Assembly: GCA_004335835.1 (NCBI GenBank)
Contig: RWJK01000424.1
Span: forward strand, 6,527 to 22,045
Direction: 5' to 3'
DNA: 15,519 nucleotides
Origin: Scenedesmus sp. ARA3
Taxonomy: Eukaryota; Chlorophyta; Chlorophyceae; Sphaeropleales; Scenedesmaceae
Made by a program: the position numbers and the translations under genes. This document shows positions 6,936 to 15,378 of the stretch, piece after piece (position 1 is the stretch's first letter; each line of letters begins with the position of its first letter). A model generated the notes under the pieces. That model made no database searches and was not told the origin of the DNA. It saw nothing but the letters and a program-made list of their open reading frames with translations.

Positions 6936-7059
6936 GCACCGAGCTGCGTGGCCGCCGCAGTGGCAAGTATTATGCAGATGGCGGGGAATGGTGGGTGTGC
7001 AACAGGGTCTGGCCGATGCCTTGGGGGCATGGGAGCAGTACACCCTTGTCAGGCTGTGA
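6936..7059 (+). repeat. Second, more decayed downstream copy of the fascin-like terminal repeat
   Basis: ELRGRRSGKYYADGGEWWVC is recognisable, then a frameshift, then GAWEQYTLVRL and TGA at 7057-7059. The spacer before it (TTTGGTGTGAGCTGCA, TGAACAG) resembles the spacer before the previous copy, so the duplicated unit is about 190-230 bp and includes non-coding DNA. Confidence 0.75.
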
Positions 7060-7192
7060 AAGCCATAAATAAAAACCCTGCCTGCACTGAGGCTGATCGG
7101 ACTTATGCACCAACCATGCACCCCAGATGTAGGCTGTGCAGGAATGTAGTAGTTTGCAATGATCTGCCACAGTAAAGTATCAGCAGGCAGGG

Positions 7193-7197
7193 TGTAA
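7193..7197 (+). terminator. Candidate TGTAA poly(A) signal
   Basis: TGTAA is the usual green-algal polyadenylation signal. It occurs at 7193-7197, and again at 7336-7340 and 6868-6872, downstream of the fascin-like stop at 6641. Which one is used cannot be told from the sequence; a pentamer occurs often by chance. Confidence 0.25.
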
Positions 7198-8149
7198 GCT
7201 GCAATGCCGTCATCCAGCAGGCATCTTGGACGCCTGGTTAAAACAAAACTGGTCTTGCTGTTGGCTTCTTGACACACATGTTTGAAATCACATCCATCAA
7301 GATAGGTGGGGACAACTCAGGAGCCGCATTGTGTATGTAACAGGCCTGCTACATGCATGGAATAGGTTGTTCTGTGTAGCCTCTGATGTGAGTAGTAATG
7401 TTTTGTTTTTGATACAATCAGAATGTTTCGCCTGTTCCAGGGTCCGACCCTTGGGCCAATGTACTGCATTGCAGTGCAGGGCAGTTGCGACATGTGCTGC
7501 TTTGTGCTTACAGCCAGCCATCTCACAAACGTTCTTGTGCTCGGCAATACTGGGTTCAAACCCGGGGCGTTGCAGTTCATCAGCTAGGTGTGGCAACCTC
7601 AGTGTTTTTCCTGCAACTCTGTGATCACCACCCCTACACACTCGATTCCCGCAGTGCGTGTGTACTGGCGGCAACAGCTGTATTTCCGTGGAATGGAGAA
7701 TGAAGCAGGACTACGTGCTTGACTCTGAACATTTAGGTATCTCTCTGGTTTGCCGGTGTGATGTGCACTGCCACTGCTGTGATAGTACCTCAGAACACAG
7801 ATGTTGTATTTGAGCTCAAACCTCGAGATTGAGTTGACAGCCCACTGCAACAAAGTGGCACTTTGTTGCAGCCGCTGGTGTGCCACATCAGCAGGGTGAG
7901 GTAGATCACATACCAAACTGGCGTCATTTTGCACAGCCTGTGCACAGCTCGTTGCACTTCATGCATTGACGCAGCCGGTTTGTGCACATGGCGTGCAACG
8001 ATTGTGGTGGCTCATACCGTCTAGTATCCCACACCTGTAACAATGACACTGTCATTGTGTGCGTCATTACCGTCTGACTCGGCAAGGATGCAGCCCAGTG
8101 ACCCTTGCCTGGAGTGACGTGTCTTTGAACATACCTCTGCATGCTGACC
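7198..8149. other. Intergenic stretch with one long palindrome
   Basis: No exon chain, RNA gene or known family was seen on either strand. The one clear structure is a 27-bp inverted repeat at 7845-7871: 13-nt arms CTGCAACAAAGTG and CACTTTGTTGCAG around a single central G, a perfect dyad. Confidence 0.5.
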
Positions 8150-8424
8150 ATGCCAGCAGTGCAGCTGCATGTGGCAGCACCAGCAGCATGCCAGCAGCGC
8201 AGCGGCATGCGGGCGCACCAGCAGCACATCTTCGGAAGTAACCTCGTTGGGGAGCCGATGACAGGCTCATCATGCCAGCAGCGCAGCTGCATGCGGCAGC
8301 ACCAGCAGCATTCCGGCAGTGCAGCGGCATGCGGCAGGTTGCCAGGAGTGCAGCAACATGCAGCAGCATTCCAGCAATGCAGCAGCACCCAGCAGCATGC
8401 CATCAGTGCAGCTGCATGCAGCAG
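8150..8424. repeat. CAG-rich minisatellite, unit about 38 bp
   Basis: Degenerate repeats of ATGCCAGCAGCGCAGCTG followed by CATGCGGCAGCACCAGCAGC, seen best at 8150, 8189 and 8272, with shorter variants to 8424. Both strands have open frames here only because CAG/CTG-type repeats lack stops. The minus-strand translation is Leu/Cys/Trp-rich and unlikely to be a protein. Confidence 0.8.
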
Positions 8425-8701
8425 CACATGGGATTTCCCTTACAGAAATTTCCTATACCTAAGCAACTGTATCAATACAGATTACGCAAAAATTTCAATC
8501 ACATATTCGTACAACTAAACAGGCGCGCCTGCTCTGTTCGGACAAATACGCGAATAGAACGTGTGACAAAGAACCCCAAACCGCTTTTCAATGGCGCTGC
8601 TGACCAATACAGGCGTCGCTGTCGGCAAAATACAGTTGTCGATTACAGCTGTAATGACAGAAATTAGGTATCGAAGTCTGGCGTAAGGGAAATCCCATGT
8701 G
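8425..8701. mobile_element. 277-bp MITE-like element with terminal inverted repeats
   Basis: The left end CACATGGGATTTCCCTTAC (8425-8443) is the exact reverse complement of the right end GTAAGGGAAATCCCATGTG (8683-8701). The inverted similarity resumes inside (ATACCTAA 8455-8462 and TTAGGTAT 8664-8671), giving imperfect arms of about 38 bp. The interior is clearly more AT-rich than its CAG-rich flanks and has no transposase, as expected for a non-autonomous DNA transposon. No unambiguous target-site duplication is visible, so the exact ends could be a few bases inside. Confidence 0.8.
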
Positions 8702-8885
8702 ACCCAGCAGCAGGCCACTCAGCAGCTGCAGCTGACAACACGCAGCCTAGCAGCCGCTGAATCGCAGCAGCAGTGGCAGCAGCAGCCGCAGCCGCAGCAG
8801 CAGCAAGCAGCACAGCAGCACAGCAGCACATGCAATCATCAGCCCAGCGGCTGCAGCTGCAGCATGTGCTGTAGCTGCAGCTTTA
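8702..8885. repeat. CAG-rich continuation of the minisatellite region
   Basis: CAGCAG-rich sequence resumes immediately after the inverted-repeat element, with CAGCTGCAGCTG and (CAG)n runs to about 8885. It suggests that the element inserted into a once continuous CAG-rich block spanning about 8150-8885. Confidence 0.75.
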
Positions 8886-9025
8886 CTGGGTTATTACCCG
8901 AGTCACATGTCCACGCTGCTGAGCAGCAATCGAACATAATAATAGAGGCTGATACTAGATAGAATGGGACCATTTGCTTTGGAGTTTCTGCGAATCTTCA
9001 AGCATTTGCAAGACTGCGTGACCTC

Positions 9026-9084
9026 ACTCGCACGTGCGAGTCCGTGCACGGAAGCGCGGGTGCGGTCCCGCCCAGGTGGCGGGA
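9026..9084. promoter_or_regulatory. Cluster of three dyad-symmetric sequences
   Basis: ACTCGCACGTGCGAGT (9026-9041) is a perfect 16-bp palindrome with a CACGTG core. It shares its last base with the perfect 12-bp palindrome TCCGTGCACGGA (9041-9052). A 7-bp stem (TCCCGCC 9066-9072, GGCGGGA 9078-9084) with a 5-nt loop follows. Three dyads in 59 bp suggest a regulatory cluster. CACGTG is the core of the plant-lineage G-box bound by bZIP/bHLH factors. The assignment as regulatory DNA is inference. Confidence 0.4.
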
Positions 9085-9980
9085 TGACCCAAGCACCGAG
9101 CAACGCACCCAAATATTTGAATTCCGCTAGTCAGATTGTTTCGGTACAGTATGAGCGGTCGCAGGACACCGTTCAGTGCCCCGCACTGTCATCAAGGTGT
9201 TCAGCAGAGACCAGGACGAGCTGACAAGCAATGAAGTATGCAAGCTAGTGATTAGATCTTGTTTGGTACCTTTTTGTAACGAAACACCGAAGAAAGCTGC
9301 GAACGCTGCTTCGTGTTGTTGGTCACTGCATCATCTCGCGAAACTTGCGTCTTGGCAGAACTTTGCACGGCTGAAGTATTAGTATATGATACGAAAGATC
9401 ATCAAAACTTGTACCGGGCTTGGAACTTGGGCTACATATTTCTGGCTCCCTCAAGCGAAGCTGGGTGCACTCCACTCGCATGGCGCAGCAGAGGCGAGTG
9501 ATCTTCTAGATACGCATAAATTTCAATCTTTGGTAGCTCTGAAAGCCCTTGTATAGCCAGTTTCATGGGTTATGTTTGGGAGCGGCTCTAGCTGTGCGCA
9601 GAAGCTTGCCATGACCGTGCAAAGCTTTGAAACAAAACATGCAAGCCATGAGCAGCTTGTTTTGGAGCTGCAGAGGTTCTCGTTGCTTACCTATTTGTCA
9701 CTGCTGCTCCCTCAAAGCACACAACACTCACTCGCAGCATGCAACAGCACAGCAGGAGTCCCAGGGGTGACACACAGCTCCTGCCACCATGCAAGCACAT
9801 AGCTGGCACCCAGGGGGTGTTGGTCCACATAAATCAAATGCAGCTGTGCTTGCAGACTGCTGTTGTGCTTACAAACCGCAGTTTGCTTCACTTCAACCAC
9901 CTGGCAAACTGCCGCATGCTTCACCTGACAAGTGCCTGTGCCCCTTCATCCTTGCGCTGCCACACGCAGAGAGTAGCAGC
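9085..9980. other. Upstream region of the second gene, no confident gene
   Basis: Short open frames occur (for example 9176-9382 and 9572-9802), but none has a recognisable domain or fits an exon chain. Weak TATA-like sequences are present (GCATAAATTT near 9515, ACATAAATC near 9828). The promoter and 5' leader of the following glycoprotein gene probably lie here; I cannot place them. Confidence 0.4.
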
Positions 9981-10010
9981 ATGCCTGAGCAGCAACAAAG
10001 CAGCTGCTGT

Positions 10011-10061
<51 letters not shown>

Positions 10062-10628
10062 GCTTCTACAGATGCTGTGCTAGGTTGTCAGCAGCTGGCG
10101 AAAGCTGCAAAACAGCAGCAACAGGTGGCAAGTGTTGTACAACAGCAGCAGCAGCAGCAGCAGGCCCATGTTGTGCAGCAGCAGGAAGCGCTGTTGCTGC
10201 CTGCTAATGCGCAGCAGCAGCAGCAGCAGCAGCAGCGGCAGCGGCAGCGGCAGCAGCAGCAGCATGTCAGCTGGGCAATAGAGCAGCATGTGACGCAAGA
10301 GCAGCAGCAGCAGGTGCAACAGCAGGGCATGCAAGTGCCTTGGCTCCAGCTGCTGCAGTCGGTGCTGCGCTGGAGATCAGCTGCTGGCAGCAGCAGTTGC
10401 CAAGGGCAATGGCAGCAGCAGCAGGGCCTGCTGCAGCAGCAAACAACGCAGCAGCAGCACCAGCAGGGTGGGCTGCTGCAGCAGTGTAGCACACAGCAGC
10501 TGCCAAAGCAGTGCCATCAACAGCAGCAGCAGCAGCAGCAGCAGCAACCGCATGCGTCACATGTACGACTGCAACAGCAGCCTGCAGCACGCGTGCACCA
10601 GCGCCGGCCGCTGCTGCTGCTGCCGCTC
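9981..10628 (+). repeat. CAG-rich open frame (polyQ) preceding the leader exon
   Basis: From ATG 9981 the frame is open to the leader at 10629. It encodes glutamine runs (MPEQQQSSC..., runs of up to about 16 Q at 10012-10058) interrupted by AKAAKQQQQVASVV, NAQQ, RQRQRQ and HVSWAIEQHV. In-frame ATGs lie at 9981, 10329 and 10629. Long openness is cheap in CAG repeats, so coding is not proven. If translated it would put about 216 residues before a hydrophobic segment, giving a type II membrane protein rather than a classic secreted one. It could equally be a 5' UTR. Confidence 0.5.
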
Positions 10629-10793
10629 ATGCTGCTGCTGCTGCTGGCGAGCCCGGCTGCTGGTGCCCTGGTTGACATCAACCTGGTGTCACCGCTGACT
10701 GAGAAGACGGCTGATGTGCGCTTCCAGTGGGGCTTTGTGCAGTCAGTGAACGGCAGCAGCTCGCTCACACAGACCTTCTGGCAGCCCACAGTG
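10629..10793 (+). CDS. Glycoprotein exon 1: leader and first domain segment
   Basis: The translation is MLLLLLASPAAGALVDINLV followed by SPLTEKTADVRFQWGFVQ, SVNGSSSLTQTFWQPTV, ending at phase 0 before GTGAGT. MLLLLLASPAAGA is a short signal peptide without a charged n-region. Upstream in the same frame RRPLLLLPL would supply the charge and extend the hydrophobic core, so the true start may be further upstream in the CAG-rich frame. ALVDI would be the mature N-terminus. Confidence 0.65.
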
Positions 10794-11828
10794 GTGAGTT
10801 ACTTTGGCTATCAAATGTATATGCTAGGTTGCACGATTGTTTCTGTTAGACTCATGACGATAGGACAATCAAGGTGACGTGCAGCTTCAGACACGGTGTC
10901 ACTAGTGACTTGATAGTAGCGGTGTAACCCAAGTGACACCAGGAGTGTCACCAGGAGTGTCACCGTTGTCTGAGAAGACAGCGGATGTGCGCTTCCAATG
11001 GGGCTTTGTGCACTCAGTGAACAGCAGTAGCTCACTCACACACAACCTTCTGGCAGCCGACAGTGGTGAGTGACTGAGTCCACGCCGCCTATTTTGCATG
11101 TTTTGTCGCGCAAGCTTGTATGATAGCAGCTTCTTGGTCATGTGTGACGTGAGCAGGAGCGTCACTAGTTGCAAAGTATCAGTGTACCTTGAGTGACACC
11201 TCAGGTGTCACTGCAGATGTGCGCTTCCAGTGGGGCTTTGTGCTGTCTTTGAACGGCAGTAGCTCGCTGACACCGACCTTCTGGCAGCCCACAGTGGTGA
11301 GTTGTTTACTCGATTTCTTGATTAGCCTACATGCCGGCATGTTTCCTGTCAGAAAATAGCACAAGGAAAAAGGTGCAGAGCAACGTTAGGCGTGGGTAGT
11401 TGTGTCACTAGTGACTGGATGGTCGTGGTGTCACCCGAGTTACACAAGGAGTATCACCGCTGGCTGAGAAGACGGCGGATGTGCGCTTCCAATGGGGCTT
11501 TGTGCAGTCAGTGAACGGCAGCAGCTCGCTGACACAGACCTTCTGGCAGCCCACAGTGGTGAGTTGGTTGATTGCTTTTTTAATTAGCTTACATGCTATC
11601 TGGTTTCCTGTTAGGCTTTAGCAATTGGTTTCAAGTACATTGTGATGTGCAGCGTTAGCAGTGGCGTAGCTAGTGACTGGTCAGTTGTGGTTTAACCCCA
11701 GTGACACCAGGAGTGTCACCGCAGACAGAGAAGACGGTGCAGGTGCACTTTCAGTGGGCGATAGTGGTTCATTCAACGCATGATGTTCCTGCTGCTGCTG
11801 CTGCCGCTGCTGTTGCTGCTGCCGCCGC

Positions 11829-11868
<40 letters not shown>

Positions 11869-12516
11869 TGGTGTACGTTCTTAATGCCACGCGCACCCTC
11901 AGCTCCTTTGCCGGCAACCTGCGAGGCAATGTGACGCTGAAGCGGCCGCCAGGCAGCACAGCAGCAGTGGCATGGCAGTACGTGGGAGTGGTGGTGAAGC
12001 AGGTGCGAAGTTGCCAGTGCTACATCACTGGATGTCAGCACCACTGTCAGTCTGATCAAGATGCAGCAGCAATGCTTGGTCATTGTGTGATACTTGCTGT
12101 TGAAATGGTGAAAGGTTTCAGTTTAGAACGCACACTCGGCTTGTGCTGGCAACCTGCGGGGCAACGTGACGCTGAAGCGGCCACCCGGCAGCGCAGCAGC
12201 AGTGGCATGGCAATATGTGGGAGTGGTGGTGAAGCAGGTGCGACGGCGGCAGCGCTGCCATGACACGCTCTGGTTCAATACACGGGGATAGAAAGTAGGC
12301 ACAGGGTTGACGGCTGTTGGCAGCACAGCAGCAGTGCAGTGGCAATATGTGGGAGTGGTTGTGAAGCAGGTAGGTATCTGCTGCTTCTATGCACAGCATG
12401 GTGCTGTTGGACATGTCACCCTCACGCGTGCATGCAGCAGCAGTGCAGCAGCTGCATGTCGGAGCAGTGGTGAAGCAGGTGCAGCGGCAGTAAGGCTGTG
12501 GCAAGGGTGTTTCCAT

Positions 12517-12556
<40 letters not shown>

Positions 12557-12840
12557 GCATGGCTGTTGACAGCAGAGGCGGGCATAGGCAAAAGTGCACG
12601 TGGCAGCTTGTCAAGTCGGCGCGTCAAACACCGGCAACGCGGCGCACATTGTTGCAGCAGATAGACATCCACATTGCACATGTACCCGCACAGTGGAACC
12701 GCCGTTGCCGCACCCCCGCGCCCCCGCCGCCGCCACCGCTGCTGCTGCTGCTGCTGCTGCGGCTGTAGGGCACAACAATCTTCCTGTCCAGTTTTGCCAA
12801 CTGCCCATACACCGGCCTGCTGCCAGTGGACGACACCTCA

Positions 12841-12892
<52 letters not shown>

Positions 12893-14554
12893 AGGGCACG
12901 ACAATTTTTCTGTCCAGCTTTGCCAACTGCCCCTACACCTCGCTGCTGCCAGTGGACGACGCCTCCCGGCAGCCAAACGCGTGGTCCAATGCCACCATCC
13001 TGTGCACCTACAGCTTCATAGGCAATCTTGGGTCGTCTTCAGGTGCGTGCGATGCTTTCGACCAGCAGGCATGGGCCTTAAAAGGCACAGGGTGCTGTGT
13101 TGTTCAGCCCAGGTGCGTGGTCCAATGCCACCGTCCTGTGCACCTACAGCTTCATTGGCAATCTTGGGTTGTCATCAGGTGGGTTTCAAGTTTGTACTGG
13201 TTTTGCAATGAGTAGGGTGCTGCGTGTTGCAACCGATGCGTGGTCCAATGCCACCGTCCTGTGCACCTACAGCATCATAGGCAACCTTGGGTTGTCCTCA
13301 GGTGTGTGCGATGCTTTGACCAGTAGTGATGGGCCTTAACACGCATAGGGTGCTGTGTTGTTCAGATCAAGTGCGTGGTCCAATGCCACCATCCTGTGCA
13401 CCTACAGCTTTATAGGCAATCTTGGGTCATCAGGTGCGTTGAATGTAACTTTGCGTTGATAGCTCTTGTCATTGTAACGTGTCATAATGCACCTCTGCTG
13501 CTGCTGCTTCTGCTGTAGGCGGCATCATTGCGCCGTACGATGATGGCGATACACCTCACATTGCATTGAAGTTCTGCTTTTTGTTTTCCTGCAGGCGGCA
13601 TCAACGCCATGCTGCTTGGTGATGTGAGCAGCAACAAGAACTGTGAGGTTCAGGCAAACGTCATTGTAATATGTCATAACGCCCCGATGTTGCTGCTGCC
13701 GCTGCTGCTGTTGCTGCTGCTGCAGGCGGCATCAATGCCACGCTGCTGGGCGAGGTCAGCACCAACAAGAACTTTGAGGTGCAGGCAAACGTTATAGTAA
13801 CATGTTATGACACCCCATGCTGTTGCTGCTGCTGCTGCTGCTGCCGCTGCTGCTGCAGGCGGCATCAATGCTACGCTGCTGGGCGAGGTCAGCAGCAACA
13901 AGAATTTCGAGGTGCAGGCGAATGTGACGTACAACGTTGTTGGAGTGACGCCTGACGTCAGCAATGCTGTCAGCTTCACATTCGATTTTGCGCAGCCGTC
14001 AGCAACCACCACAGGCAGCTTCGCAGGGGTGAGTTGGGAGTGACGATTGTGTGGTTGATACTTCCTGCTACACGTGCGTCATCTATTGTGGCAGCAGTGC
14101 TGCAGCTGAACATCACTTGCAGCAGCTGTGCACGGTTGAGGCTATGCTGTGGCTTGGTGTATACCAGTTCAGGGTGGTGTCGGACGTCAGCAATGCTGCT
14201 AGCTTTTCATTTGACATTGCCCAATCGGCAACGACCACAACGGGCAGCAGCTTTGCTGGGCTGAGTCCGTGTTCAGGGTTGTGTGGTTGATACGTCCTGC
14301 TACCCGCGCGCTTGTCATCTGTTGTGGCAGCAGTGCTGCAGCCGAACATCACTTGCAGCAGCTGTGCAATGGCGAGGCTATCATGTTTTCCAAGGTTCTA
14401 CTTGGACAGAGTGGTGCCGGACATCAGCTAAGCTGTCACCTTCACAATTGGTTTATCAAAGCTGGAACCGCCTACCACCAGTAGCAGCTTTGCAGGGGTG
14501 AGTCTGTGGCTAGGGCTCTCTTGCAGTTTGCATTCCCCGCTGCACATGTTCTTA

Positions 14555-14651
<97 letters not shown>

Positions 14652-15335
14652 AGCTTGTTGGCGACTGCGCTTACGTGCGGGACACCCTCACCCAATATAC
14701 GACCCCTTCACTTCCAGTTTTCGAAGCCTGGCCATCAGATGGTGGCAGGCGCCCAGATGCCTCTGCTCCTGGCACGCGCATCTGCCAAAATGCCAACTTC
14801 AGTTACACCATGACGCTGCCAAGCACTAACCAGGGCGCGTGCAGCACTGGCTACCAGGTGAGCCACTGGCGGGACGCATTCAGCGTGTCCAGCTAGATGC
14901 AATTGAAGAGAAATCAACTGCGTTCATTTGTGCGGCACATGCATCAGGGGTTGATTGTTCCTACCTTGCAGTCGCATCTGCCAGGCTGCCAACTTCAGTT
15001 ACACCATGGCGCTACCCTCTACAAACCAGGGGGCCTGCACTACTGTCTACCAGGTGAGACAGGAGCAGATGTTGGCTTTATCAAACAAACTTCAAGGGGT
15101 TGATACACGATGCTGGCACGCGCATCTGCCAGAATGCCAACTTCAGTTACACCATGACGCTGCCGCGTACTAACCAGGGGCCATGCAGCACTGGCTACCA
15201 GGTGAGTCTGGGCTGGTGTATGCGGCACAAATTTACACATCATCATGCAGGCACCACATGCGTATTGGGCTGGTCACATGTGATGAGTCAATATGGCTTC
15301 ACGGGTTCTAGTCTGGCTGCTGCTGTTGCCAAGAG

Positions 15336-15378
<43 letters not shown>

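Noticed and set aside
7436..7575. Two tRNA-like T-arm or B-box motifs (GGGTCCGACCC, GGGTTCAAACCC)
   Set aside because: No matching A box, anticodon arm or acceptor stem was found around either motif on either strand.
8150..8424. CRISPR-like array
   Set aside because: The spaced repeats are a degenerate CAG-rich minisatellite without unique spacers, in a eukaryotic genome.
7924..8427. 167-codon minus-strand open frame, Leu/Cys/Trp-rich
   Set aside because: It overlies a CAG-rich minisatellite whose repeats lack stops in this frame. No domain and no codon-level constraint is visible.
8964..9224. 86-codon + strand open frame starting MGPFALEFL
   Set aside because: No recognisable domain, no splice chain, and it overlaps the dyad cluster. 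Kept as intergenic.
10957..11790. Mutually exclusive alternative first exons
   Set aside because: The copies lack credible acceptors or leaders of their own, and two are frameshifted or donorless. Duplicated donor junctions explain them better.
14498..14896. Poly-leucine open frame as a separate membrane protein
   Set aside because: It is the (CTG)29 intron tract read into exon 5, and it starts at the donor of a decayed exon-4 copy.
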